A program made the position numbers and the translations under genes. A model generated the notes under the pieces. It was not told the DNA's origin and made no database searches. It saw only the letters and a list, made by a program, of their open reading frames with translations. Positions 15,110 to 23,672 of a stretch of DNA of 47,048 nt are shown piece by piece. Within the stretch, counting starts at the first letter, position 1. Each line of letters opens with the position of its first letter. Source of the stretch: Hyphomicrobiaceae bacterium (GTDB taxonomy: Bacteria; Pseudomonadota; Alphaproteobacteria; Rhizobiales; Hyphomicrobiaceae); assembly GCA_021730785.1 (NCBI GenBank), contig JAKFWF010000068.1:1-47048 (forward strand), written 5' to 3'.

Positions 15110-17449
15110 ATGCGTTCCTTAGCCGGCGTTGCCATCCGCAAGCAGATCCTGGCAATCGGTTGCGCCGCGATGGCAGTACTCGCAGCACTGCTGACGATAG
15201 CCGGCGCCCTTGCGCAATCGGGCGGCACTGCCAGCGACCCCGCGATTGCAGCCGCCGCGGTCGCCCCGGTGTCGGTGCCGCTGGTGCCGGCGCCACCGCA
15301 GGACGCGCGGGCCGGCAAGGTCTATGTCATGTTCGATGCGTTGTGCGCACGCTGCCACCAGAACGGCAAGCTCAAGGTGCCGGTCGCAGCCCGACCGATG
15401 GCAAACATTCTGGCCCTCGACGACATCGCCCAGGAGCCGACGTTGGTGACGCCCGGCATCCCCGATGCCTCGCCGCTCTACACGGTGCTGCTGCGCCATC
15501 ATCCAGCGCTCGAACTCGACACGTTGCCGGACGCCGATGGCATCCAGGCGGTACGTGACTGGATCAGCGATCTGTCCCCTTCGGCGGGGACTTGCGGCGC
15601 CCAGGCCGGCGCGCGGCAGGCGGACAGCGAGCGCGCGATCGTCGCCGCGTTGGCCGCAGTCGACGAGGACAAGCGCAAGGATCTTCGCTTCGTCACGCTC
15701 GGTCATCTGGCCGACGCCTGCGTTGCTGCCGACACCATCGCCGCCTATCGGCAGGCGATCACCAAGCTGATCAACACGCTGTACTGGGGGCCAGAGCCGC
15801 TGCGCCTCGCCACTATCGATGAACGCCGCACGATCCTGAAACTCGACCTGTCGGAATTGGGCTGGGTGCCGGCGCACTGGGACAAACTGGTCCAGGCCTA
15901 CCCCTATGCGAACCTTGCAGCATCGCGATTGAGCGAGACGGTGCGACGGCAGACGGGAACGACGACGCCGCTGGTGCGGGGCGACTGGCTCGCCCACGCG
16001 GCCACCGCGACCCCGCTCTACGCGCGGCTGCTCGGCCTGCCGGGGCGATTTGCAAACCTGCAGCGCATCCTGAACGTCGATATCGAAGCCGGCATTGCGA
16101 CCGGCAAGGCGCGCCGGGCCGGCCTCACCCAGTCAGCGGTGACCCGCGGCAACCGGCTGGTCGAACGGCATCCCACGCGCGCCGGCAGCCTCTGGATCGC
16201 CTACGACTTCGCCACCTCCGAGGGTCGGCAGAACTTGCTGTCGAGCCCGCTCGGACCGACCGCGACCGCAAACGTCAGGGTGCCGTTCAAGCACGACGGT
16301 ACGCGCTCCCTGTTCACGCTGCCAAACGGGTTCTTCGCCTATTCGCTCAACGATACGCGGGGCGACCGACTGGAGATATCGCCCGAGACTGTCGATCGAG
16401 ATGAAGTGTCGTGGGGCGGCCCGGCAGTAAATGGGGCGTCGTGCATGGCCTGCCACGCAACCGGGCCATTGCCCGTCAAGGATGCCGTGCGCTCGGTCGT
16501 CGAGGGCGATACCTCGCTGCTGCCAGCCGTCCGCGATCAGGCGCTGCAGCTCTACGTGGCGCAGGCAGAAATCGATACGCTGGTCTCCGAGGATCAGGAG
16601 CGCTATGCCGGCGCCCAGCGCAAGGCCGGCATCGATCCGCAGCTGCTGGTCGGCGGCCTCGAACCGGTTACGGCACTGGCGCGCGAATATACCCGGGACG
16701 TCGGACTGACGCGCCTTGCCGCAGAATCCGGACTGACGATTGCCGAAACCCGGGCACGGTTCGTCACGTTGCCAGCCGAACTCGCCCCCTCGACCCGCCG
16801 CATCCGCAGCACGACGGCATCGCGTGCCGAAGCCGACCGCATTCTGATCCGTCTTGCGCCGGACGCGGGCACTGTCCAGGCAGCCCTCGTGGTGGCGAGT
16901 CAGCCTGAGGCGCGCACCGATCTGGAGTTGCTGCTGTGGTCGCAGGCGGAGGTCTACGAACCGGGCCAGCTCGCGACATTCTATGCTCGTTCCAACCAGG
17001 CCTGCTATTTGACCTTGATCAGCCTCGATCGCGGCGGGCAGGCGACGATTCTGTTCCCGAACGAGTTCGAGCAGAACAATCTGCTCAACGCGGAAACAGA
17101 CCTGACCTTGCCGGCCGCCAGCGCGTCCTACCAGTTCCGCGTGCGCGACAAGGGCCGCGAGACGCTGGTTGGGATCTGCAACACCAGCACGAAGACGCCA
17201 GCTGGTATCCAGCACGACTTCGAACGCCAGCGGTTCACGACGCTCGGCGACTGGCGCGCATATCTGGCCCAGTTGCCGCCGGCCGGACCGAAAGTGGCGG
17301 CTGCGAGCGAACAGCCCCGTCCCCGGCCGCAGCGCCGGACCCGCAACCGCCCGCAGTCGGCGCCTCCGGCGGCAGCCGAGCCTAAGGCTGATCCCAAGAC
17401 CATGCCGGATCTGCAGGCACGCGCCGCCATCACCTACGAGGTCCGCTGA
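15110..17449 (+). CDS. Exported diheme cytochrome c-like protein with DUF4384 C-terminus
   Basis: A 779-residue protein. An N-terminal hydrophobic signal or anchor (residues 10-35) is followed by an Ala/Val/Pro linker. Two haem c motifs are seen: CARCH (79-83), opening a cytochrome-like domain with HPALELDTLPDADGIQAVRDW, and CMACH (445-449). The middle part is predicted helical. Near 610-720 lies a DUF4384-like domain (YARSNQACYLTLISLDRGG, LFPNEFEQNN). After that comes a Pro/Arg/Ala-rich tail. The protein would be periplasmic; role unknown. DUF4384 is usually met in surface or caspase-linked proteins, so its fusion to haem domains is notable. The ATG at 15110 is preferred over TTG 15065. Confidence 0.75.
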   Translation: MRSLAGVAIRKQILAIGCAAMAVLAALLTIAGALAQSGGTASDPAIAAAAVAPVSVPLVPAPPQDARAGKVYVMFDALCARCHQNGKLKVPVAARPMANILALDDIAQEPTLVTPGIPDASPLYTVLLRHHPALELDTLPDADGIQAVRDWISDLSPSAGTCGAQAGARQADSERAIVAALAAVDEDKRKDLRFVTLGHLADACVAADTIAAYRQAITKLINTLYWGPEPLRLATIDERRTILKLDLSELGWVPAHWDKLVQAYPYANLAASRLSETVRRQTGTTTPLVRGDWLAHAATATPLYARLLGLPGRFANLQRILNVDIEAGIATGKARRAGLTQSAVTRGNRLVERHPTRAGSLWIAYDFATSEGRQNLLSSPLGPTATANVRVPFKHDGTRSLFTLPNGFFAYSLNDTRGDRLEISPETVDRDEVSWGGPAVNGASCMACHATGPLPVKDAVRSVVEGDTSLLPAVRDQALQLYVAQAEIDTLVSEDQERYAGAQRKAGIDPQLLVGGLEPVTALAREYTRDVGLTRLAAESGLTIAETRARFVTLPAELAPSTRRIRSTTASRAEADRILIRLAPDAGTVQAALVVASQPEARTDLELLLWSQAEVYEPGQLATFYARSNQACYLTLISLDRGGQATILFPNEFEQNNLLNAETDLTLPAASASYQFRVRDKGRETLVGICNTSTKTPAGIQHDFERQRFTTLGDWRAYLAQLPPAGPKVAAASEQPRPRPQRRTRNRPQSAPPAAAEPKADPKTMPDLQARAAITYEVR

Positions 17450-17480
17450 CGCTGGACGTGTGCCGCGCGTCTGCAGCGGC

Positions 17481-18566
17481 TCACGCTTCCCGCAGGAGCA
17501 GGGCTTCGAGCGCGCGGACGCCGATGACGGCGCCGGCCACGAGGGCGGCAAACGTGAGGAACGAGCCCGCCGACAGCGTCGAAATGCCGGTGATGCCCTG
17601 GCCGATCGTGCAGCCGAGCGCCATGATGCCGCCGACGCCCATCAGGACCGCGCCGCCCAGGTTGCGCAGCGTATCGCCCTTATCGGAGAACGTCGCGAGG
17701 CGGAACTGCCCGGTCGCCTTGGCCACGATGAACGCGCCAACGATCGTGCCGAACACGGTTGCGACCCCGAACCCCGGCAGGCCGAGTGCGGTCGAGCGCT
17801 GCAGCCATTCGAGGGCGTCTCCGGTCGGGCGCACGAAGGTGAGCGAGATCGGCACCGAAGGCCGGCTGGCGAGTTCGTCATAGGTGAGCCCGGTCAGCGC
17901 CCAGCCGGCGACGATGCACAGGCCGACACCGACGCCAGAGGCGATATGGGAATAGGCCGAGCGGAACGTCACGTCGGAAAAGCAGTAGGCGAGCAGGATG
18001 CCGACGACGAGCGCGGTCAGCATCAGGCGGGCAGCGCCTGGACGGCCCTTGACCAGCAGCCCTGCGAGGTCAGGCAACCCCTGGGAGGGTGATGTGAGCG
18101 CCACCGCGGTCGTACTCTCGAGCGCGGCCCGCACCGGTCCGAAAATGCCGCCCAGCGCAATGTAGGCTGAAATCCCAAGCACGATCAGCGTCAGGAGTGC
18201 CCGCATGTCGCCGCCGCCGACGCGGGCGAGGTTACGCGTCGCGCAGCCGCCGCCGAACACCATGCCGATGCCGAACAGCAATCCGCCCAGGATGTTGCCG
18301 CTCCAATTGAAGCTCGGCGTCAGGTAGATCGATCTGCCAAGTTCGACGACGCCGATATGCGCAAGCCACTGGGCGCCGACCACGGCTGTCGCCGCCGCCA
18401 GCAACCAGGCGCGGAAGCGGCGGCTGTCGCCGAACGACACCATGTCCGAAACCGAGCCCATGGCGCAGAAGTTGGTGCGGAACACGATGGCGCCGAGCGC
18501 AAGCCCGATCAGGAAGCCGCCGATGGTCAGCGCTGAGGCAGCATGGGTGGTCAGGTAGTCACGCAC
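17481..18566 (-). CDS. YeeE/YedE family transporter (TsuA-type thiosulfate or sulfur-compound uptake)
   Basis: A 361-residue polytopic membrane protein with about ten hydrophobic segments. Three conserved cysteines lie in repeated motifs: FRTNFCAMGS, GGGCATRN and MALGCTIGQG. In the characterised relative TsuA, cysteines in such motifs line the path for thiosulfate. The two-fold repeat (C-type motifs in each half) is visible. GTG at 18566 with GGAG eight bases upstream is preferred to a TTG at 18632. It converges on the cytochrome gene, with 31 bases between stops. A sulfur-compound substrate would fit the SoeABC-like enzyme at the window start, but they are far apart. Confidence 0.85.
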   Translation of the reverse strand: MRDYLTTHAASALTIGGFLIGLALGAIVFRTNFCAMGSVSDMVSFGDSRRFRAWLLAAATAVVGAQWLAHIGVVELGRSIYLTPSFNWSGNILGGLLFGIGMVFGGGCATRNLARVGGGDMRALLTLIVLGISAYIALGGIFGPVRAALESTTAVALTSPSQGLPDLAGLLVKGRPGAARLMLTALVVGILLAYCFSDVTFRSAYSHIASGVGVGLCIVAGWALTGLTYDELASRPSVPISLTFVRPTGDALEWLQRSTALGLPGFGVATVFGTIVGAFIVAKATGQFRLATFSDKGDTLRNLGGAVLMGVGGIMALGCTIGQGITGISTLSAGSFLTFAALVAGAVIGVRALEALLLREA

Positions 18567-18793
18567 GGGCGGGCTCCAGGTTCGTTTCGCTCGAGTTTCG
18601 CTCAGATAGGGCGATTTGCGCAGGGCCCGCAAGTCGCCGGCTCAAGCCGGGGTTTACAGGCGAGCCATTGCGCCCTATTGCACCGGCCAAGCCAAGCACC
18701 GCGGCAATCAAATTCCGTTGCACGGCCCCCACTCTTGAGCGCCATCCGATCGCTTCGATCGGGTATCCCTTGACCAGCGGAGGTTTGACGCCA

Positions 18794-19987
18794 ATGGAAA
18801 AGTTCGCATCCGCGAACACCTATCTCGAAACCAACCGGCCCGACCGTCCCGTCTGGGGCGTGCGCCCGCACGCAGCCGGGCGCGCGGCCCGCTGGTTCCT
18901 GAAGCACTTTCCCGGCGAGGTCGCCTACGCCTACAAGGCGAACAGCTCGGTGTTCCTGCTTGGCGCCCTGTTCGGGGCCGGCATCCGCCAATTCGATGTC
19001 GCCTCGATCCCGGAACTGGAAGACGCCGCGACCATTCCCGGCGTCACCTTGCACTACATGCACCCGGTCAAATCGCGGGTCGCCATTCGCCGCGCCTACC
19101 ACGAGTTTGGCGTGCGCTGCTTTGCCCTCGACAGCGAGGATGAACTCGACAAGATCTTGGGCGAGACCTCGCGTGACGGCAAAGCGCCGAAGGATCTGCA
19201 ACTGTTCGTGCGCATCGCCGTGCCGGCCAAGAACAGCCGCATCCCGCTCGAGCGCAAGTTCGGCATCGCTGGCGCCAAGGCGGCCAAGCTGCTGATGAAG
19301 ACCCGGCAGGCAGCCGACGAACTCGGCATCGCCTTCCACGTCGGCTCGCAGACGACCACGCCCGATGCCTTCCGCACGGCATTTGCCGAAGTGCACAAGC
19401 TGATCGTGAAGGCGGGCGTCGTCATCGATGGCATCGACGTGGGCGGCGGCTTTCCATCGACCTACATCGACAGCGCACCCGCGCCGCTTTCAGCTTTCAT
19501 GGATACGATCAGGACTGCGATGGAGCAGCTGCCCGTCACGGAAGCCTGCCGGCTGATCTGCGAGCCCGGCCGGGCGCTGGTGGCGGAGGCGGAAAGCCTG
19601 ATCGTGCGGGTCGACGCGCGCAAGGGCAGCGATCTCTACATCAACGACGGCAGTTACGGTGCGTTGTTCGACGCGGCGCACCTGGGCTTCGTGTTTCCGG
19701 TTCGCCTCGTCGGCCGGCCAGCTGAAAGTGCCGGCCCGCTCGCCGCCTTCGAGTTGTGGGGACCGACGTGTGACTCGATCGACCACATGAAGGGGCCGTT
19801 CCTGCTGCCATCCGGCATCCGCGAAGGGGATTACATCGAGATCGGCAATCTGGGCGCCTATGGCCGTGCCATCGCCGGTGGCTTCAACGGCTACGGCAAG
19901 TATGACGAAGTGATCCTGCTGGATGAACCGTTCGCGTCGGTCTACGGTGGACCGGGCGACGGCCGCATCGCGACGGGTGGCAAGTAG
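18794..19987 (+). CDS. Ornithine/diaminopimelate-type PLP decarboxylase (type III fold)
   Basis: A 397-residue alanine-racemase-fold decarboxylase. The PLP lysine is K48 in AYAYKANSS. HVGSQ, GGGFPSTY, CEPGRALVAEAE and the active-site cysteine in WGPTCDSID are all present. It most resembles eukaryotic-type ornithine decarboxylases (putrescine formation); lysine or arginine as substrate cannot be excluded. The start is fixed by GGAGG at 18779-18783, ten bases before ATG 18794; the longer open frame lacks family similarity. The agmatinase two genes downstream supports a polyamine role. Confidence 0.88.
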   Translation: MEKFASANTYLETNRPDRPVWGVRPHAAGRAARWFLKHFPGEVAYAYKANSSVFLLGALFGAGIRQFDVASIPELEDAATIPGVTLHYMHPVKSRVAIRRAYHEFGVRCFALDSEDELDKILGETSRDGKAPKDLQLFVRIAVPAKNSRIPLERKFGIAGAKAAKLLMKTRQAADELGIAFHVGSQTTTPDAFRTAFAEVHKLIVKAGVVIDGIDVGGGFPSTYIDSAPAPLSAFMDTIRTAMEQLPVTEACRLICEPGRALVAEAESLIVRVDARKGSDLYINDGSYGALFDAAHLGFVFPVRLVGRPAESAGPLAAFELWGPTCDSIDHMKGPFLLPSGIREGDYIEIGNLGAYGRAIAGGFNGYGKYDEVILLDEPFASVYGGPGDGRIATGGK

Positions 19988-20011
19988 CGACTAGCGAGTA
20001 GAGATGGCCGC

Positions 20012-20980
20012 ATGGACAGCCGACGACGTTTGCCGCGTGTTGTTGCGCTCGCCTGTGCCATGGGGCTGCTGTTCATGCTGCCCGCCCGCGCGGCCGAGCC
20101 GACCATGGTGAAACTTGGCACTGCGACACCAGGCGGCGGGTTTCCCGTCTATGGCGATGCGCTCGTGGCTGCCATGAAGGCCGTCGATCCGACGCTCGAA
20201 ATCGTTGCCATGAACACGAAGGGCAGTGGCGAGAACATTCCGCTGCTCGAAGCTGGCAAACTCGACATCGCTCTGGTGCAGGGCGAGAGCGCCTACGAGG
20301 CGCTGAACGGCGTCGGCCGTGCGCGTGCCGATCTGCGCATCTTCACGGCGATGTACTCGTCGCCCGGCATGTTCGTCGTGAAGGCCGGTTCGCCGGTGCG
20401 CAGCATCGCCGACCTCAAGGGCCAGCCGGTGGCCTTCGGTGCGGCGGGCTCCGGTCTCGTCATTCTCGCGCGGTACGTCCTGGACGGCATCGGCCTTGAC
20501 CAGAACACCGACTTCAAGGCGGTGTTCCTCGAACGTGCTGGCGACGGCCCGGCAATGGTCGCGGACGGACGGGTCGCCGCACTGTGGGGTGGCGGCATCG
20601 GCTGGCCAGGGTTCACGGCGGTGGCCAAGGCGCCAGGTGGCGCACGCTTCATCGTGCCGACCGCGGACGAGATTGCGCGCATCCAGGCCAAGCACGCCTT
20701 CCTACGGACGCTCGTCATTCCAGCCGGCGCTTATCCCGGACAGGATGCACTGCTGACGTCGGTCGGCTCCTGGAGTTTCGTGCTGATGCGGCCCGATCTC
20801 GACGAAGCGCTCGCCTATCGCCTCGCCAAGGCACTGCACGCGGCAGAAGCCGATCTTGCCCGCCGCCTGCCGCAGGCAGCCGAGACCACCGCCCGCAATA
20901 CGGTCGCTGCCGCCCCCCGGCGCGAGCTGCTGCATCCCGGCGTTGCACGCTACCTCCGCGACGCCGGCCTCATGCCGTGA
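20012..20980 (+). CDS. TAXI-family periplasmic solute-binding protein
   Basis: A 322-residue exported protein. It has a signal peptide (basic DSRRRLPRVV, hydrophobic core, cleavage near ARA-AEP), then a TAXI fold: VKLGTATPGGGFPVYGDAL, NTKGSGENIPLLEAGKLDIALVQ, and a GSGLVILARYVLDG segment. TAXI proteins feed TRAP transporters. No DctQ/DctM membrane genes are adjacent, so it is an orphan binding protein. It lies 24 bases after the decarboxylase and 22 bases before agmatinase, in the same direction, suggesting cotranscription and perhaps a basic amino acid or polyamine-related ligand (inference). Confidence 0.82.
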   Translation: MDSRRRLPRVVALACAMGLLFMLPARAAEPTMVKLGTATPGGGFPVYGDALVAAMKAVDPTLEIVAMNTKGSGENIPLLEAGKLDIALVQGESAYEALNGVGRARADLRIFTAMYSSPGMFVVKAGSPVRSIADLKGQPVAFGAAGSGLVILARYVLDGIGLDQNTDFKAVFLERAGDGPAMVADGRVAALWGGGIGWPGFTAVAKAPGGARFIVPTADEIARIQAKHAFLRTLVIPAGAYPGQDALLTSVGSWSFVLMRPDLDEALAYRLAKALHAAEADLARRLPQAAETTARNTVAAAPRRELLHPGVARYLRDAGLMP

Positions 20981-21002
20981 CCATCGCCCAGGAACCGCTT
21001 CG

Positions 21003-21956
21003 ATGACCCGCAAGCCCAAGGCCATAGCCGCCGCAGCAACGCTCGACTACCTGTCGGGTGATAAGTCGTACCTCGACCCGCTGCGGCTCGATGCGGACAG
21101 GCCCGAAGACGCGAAAGCCGTGATCATCCCATTCGGGCTCGAAGCGTCGGTCAGCTACGGGTCGGGCACCGCCAAGGGGCCGGCGGCGATCCTGGCGGCG
21201 AGCCAGCAGCTCGAGCTGTTCGACGAGGAGCTATGGCGCGAGCCCTATCTCGATTACGGGATCGCTGCCCTGGTCGAGCCGAAGATCAAGAAGCCCGTGG
21301 CGGCTGCCCTCGACCAGCTTGAGGTGATCGTCGAAAAGGTGCTGGAAGCAGGCAAAATGCCGTTCGTGATCGGCGGCGAACATTCGCTCACCGCCGGCGC
21401 CATCCGCCCCTTCACCAAGCGGCACAAGGACCTCGTCGTCCTGCAGTTCGATGCCCACGCCGACCTGCGCGACGGCTACCAGGGCGAGCCCTACTCGCAC
21501 GCAGCCGCCATGCGCCGCGTCCTCGACCACGATCATGTGTCGCTGGTGTCGGTCGGCATCCGCGCGATCTCGTCGGGCGAAGTGGAATTCCTGGAAGCCA
21601 ACCGGCATCGCATTTACGTGCACTGGGGCAAGGATCAGGCGCGCTGGGACATCGAGGAGATCGTCAAACCGCTGCGGGGGCGCCCCGTGTACATCACCTT
21701 CGACATCGATGCGCTCGATGGCGCGATCATGCCGGCGACCGGCACGCCGACGCCGGGCGGATTACAGTATCTGCACGCGCTCGCCATCCTGCGGCGCGCC
21801 TGCGAGGTGGGCCGGATCGTCGGCATGGACCTCGTCGAACTGGCTCCCATCGACGGCCTGCACGCCTTCGACTACACGGCGGCGGCACTCAGCTACAAAA
21901 TGCTGAACTATGCGCTGAGTGGCACCGGCGTGCGGACATGTGCGCCAAGACGGTGA
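21003..21956 (+). CDS. speB: Agmatinase / ureohydrolase
   Basis: A 317-residue ureohydrolase. The Mn-binding motifs are FVIGGEHSLT, FDAHADLRDGY with the following YSHAAAMRR, and TFDIDALDGAIMPATGTPTPGG. This set matches agmatinases (agmatine to putrescine plus urea) better than arginases, but guanidinobutyrase or similar cannot be excluded. ATG 21003 has AGGA about ten bases upstream. It closes a three-gene group with the PLP decarboxylase and the TAXI protein. Confidence 0.88.
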   Translation: MTRKPKAIAAAATLDYLSGDKSYLDPLRLDADRPEDAKAVIIPFGLEASVSYGSGTAKGPAAILAASQQLELFDEELWREPYLDYGIAALVEPKIKKPVAAALDQLEVIVEKVLEAGKMPFVIGGEHSLTAGAIRPFTKRHKDLVVLQFDAHADLRDGYQGEPYSHAAAMRRVLDHDHVSLVSVGIRAISSGEVEFLEANRHRIYVHWGKDQARWDIEEIVKPLRGRPVYITFDIDALDGAIMPATGTPTPGGLQYLHALAILRRACEVGRIVGMDLVELAPIDGLHAFDYTAAALSYKMLNYALSGTGVRTCAPRR

Positions 21957-22093
21957 AATCATTACCTTTGCAGCACTCGGCCAGGCCATCGCACGCACGA
22001 CCCGTCGCATCGGCAATATCCAAGCAAACTCATTGGACTCCAGAGGTCTTCGCGTGCGGTGGGGGTACGTTCTCGGGGGCGACTCCAGCAGCT

Positions 22094-22117
22094 TACCCGC
22101 CCCCCCTGACCCTCCGG
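22094..22117 (-). repeat. Degenerate GC-rich repeat, inverted copy
   Basis: The minus strand reads GGAGGGTCAGGGGGGGCGGG, similar to GGAGGGTCGGGGTGGGG at the window start. It faces the copy at 22443-22475. Confidence 0.4.
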
Positions 22118-22297
22118 CTGAAGCCTACGGCGTTCACAGATGTGCGTCGGGGGTTGAATTGCTAGGGTACTGCAGCAAATTACAAAACTCTCTGGGCGGA
22201 TCATGCCGCCCTTCTCGTCTTGGCCGTGGCGGCGGTCCTCCACGACAACGGGCCGCAGGCGCGGTGCCTCGGCCGGGGCAATCAGGTCGCAAAAATC

Positions 22298-22317
22298 TGG
22301 TTTCTCCAGAGAAACCA
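22298..22317. repeat. Palindrome TGGTTTCTC-CA-GAGAAACCA
   Basis: Nine-base perfect arms around a two-base centre. First of three hairpins spaced within about 110 bases. Confidence 0.6.
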
Positions 22318-22337
22318 TAGGTTTGAACCTTGTCGTG

Positions 22338-22357
22338 GACGGCCGCCTCCGCGGCCG
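22338..22357. repeat. Hairpin ACGGCCGC-ctcc-GCGGCCGT
   Basis: Perfect 8-base GC-rich stem with a 4-base loop. Lies between two other palindromes in a gene-free stretch. Confidence 0.6.
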
Positions 22358-22368
22358 TGACGAAAACG

Positions 22369-22406
22369 CCCGAGATTTGGCCGAACAAGTATTCGGCCAA
22401 ATCTCG
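22369..22406. repeat. Strong 16-bp inverted repeat
   Basis: CCGAGATTTGGCCGAA (22369-22384) and its exact reverse complement (22391-22406) surround a 6-base loop. It could act as a bidirectional terminator, although no U-tract follows, or be a REP-like unit. Confidence 0.75.
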
Positions 22407-22442
22407 GCTCATGCTGCCTCTGCAACCGCCATGTGTGACCCC

Positions 22443-22475
22443 CGTAGCCTCCTCAAGGGGGAGGGTGGGAAAGTC
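22443..22475 (+). repeat. Degenerate GC-rich repeat copy
   Basis: GTAGCCTCCTCAAGGGGG followed by AGGGTGGGAAAG, a relative of the repeat at bases 1-42, with the same C-run / G-run symmetry (CCTC-AA-GGGGGAGG). Confidence 0.5.
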
Positions 22476-22654
22476 GAGAGAGCGGTGCCCAGTAGTTTTT
22501 TCATGCAGCCGCCCTGGGGGCGATCTGAATGGGTGGACTTGCATTGGAACCGGTAGCGCGCGACGATTGTCGGCAAGGTCGACATAGATTTGTCCAAAAC
22601 CACAACTATCGCGCCTGAAGTGCAGACGACATACGGAAAAAACCGGGGCTGAGC

Positions 22655-23545
22655 TTGCGCACGAATGTAACGTCTGCCGGGATTGCAACAGCATTTGGCC
22701 GCGGTTGGTGCGCCGTTGCGGCCCTGATCACCGGCCTTGCCGTGGTATCGGGTGCGCGGGCGGAACCGGCGTCCACCTGGCCAGCCGAGGTCACTGCGAC
22801 TTACACGATCAGCTTCACCGGCTTCGGCGAGATCGGTCGGATGAGGTTCCAGAGCCAAGTGCAAGGCGGCGAATACTCGACCAGCAGCAATGCCGAGATC
22901 AAGGTCCCGTTGATCTATACATGGTCCAGCAAGCTGAATGGCGGCGGCCGGATCGCCGGCGACGACGCGGTGCCTGCGGCTTACGTCTTCAACAGCCAAG
23001 CCAAGGCGGTGATCGGCGATACCAAGAACTTCAGCGTGCGCATGAGCTTCAAGGACAAGGCGGTTGCGCAGGTCAACACTATTCCGCCGAGTTCGTCGGA
23101 CGGGGCCAACCATGTGCCACTGCACGCCGAACACTTGCGCGATGTCGTCGATCCGCTGACGGCTGTCATGGTCATGTCGCGCGGTAAGGGTGCGACGCCG
23201 TGCAGCCGGCGCATCCCGATTTTCGACGGCAAACAGAGGTTCGACCTGCTGATGTCGTCCGGCGGCCAGCAGAAGGTCGCCGAGACCCGACCGAGCGGCC
23301 AGCCGCCGATCGGTTATGTTTGCAAGGTGCGCTATATTCCGATCGCTGGTCACAGGAACAACGACGACACCAAGACGCTGGCCAACAACGGTGGCATCGA
23401 AGTGGCGCTGCGGCCGATCCCAAGCGCGAACTTGATGGTGCCCTATCGGATTACGATTCCAACCCGCGTCGGCACCGCCACAATCGTGCTGCAACGCATG
23501 GACATCTCGAGTCCAGGCCAGAAACAGATCGCGTTGGTGCATTAG
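22655..23545 (+). CDS. DUF3108 domain exported protein
   Basis: A 296-residue protein with a signal peptide (hydrophobic core about residues 17-33, cleavage near ARA-EPA), then a beta-rich domain. It contains YTISFTGFGEIGRMRF, SWSSKLNGG-type repeats and a C-terminal VPYRITIPTRVGTATIVL strand. This is the DUF3108 family commonly found just upstream of the SUV3-like helicase gene in Hyphomicrobiales; its function is not known. The start is uncertain: the frame opens with TTG and no ATG precedes the signal peptide. Confidence 0.75.
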   Translation: MRTNVTSAGIATAFGRGWCAVAALITGLAVVSGARAEPASTWPAEVTATYTISFTGFGEIGRMRFQSQVQGGEYSTSSNAEIKVPLIYTWSSKLNGGGRIAGDDAVPAAYVFNSQAKAVIGDTKNFSVRMSFKDKAVAQVNTIPPSSSDGANHVPLHAEHLRDVVDPLTAVMVMSRGKGATPCSRRIPIFDGKQRFDLLMSSGGQQKVAETRPSGQPPIGYVCKVRYIPIAGHRNNDDTKTLANNGGIEVALRPIPSANLMVPYRITIPTRVGTATIVLQRMDISSPGQKQIALVH

Positions 23546-23672
23546 TTGATACGCTTCGAAGTCGATGATCACATAGACGGGGCGCGTGGTTTTTGCGAAA
23601 GCTGCTTGATCTGGCGGCCAGCCTCTGCAATGCCACTCGCCTAGAACCGCCGAACCAGGCCCGGAACGCTCC

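Larger units (their letters stand above)
21957..22654. other. 698-base gene-free stretch with hairpins and degenerate repeats
   Basis: No open frame here looks like protein on either strand. It contains two degenerate relatives of the GC-rich repeat seen at base 1, in opposite orientation (22094-22117 and 22443-22475), and three strong palindromes between them (22298-22317, 22338-22357, 22369-22406). It separates the agmatinase gene from the DUF3108-helicase block, so it also marks a change of genomic neighbourhood. It may be a remnant of a mobile repeat or an intergenic mosaic. Confidence 0.6.

Noticed and set aside
21962-22318. 118-codon minus-strand frame starting VSLEKPDFCDLIAPAEAP
   Set aside because: No recognised family; it runs through repeat-like sequence, and the first codons lie in a palindrome.
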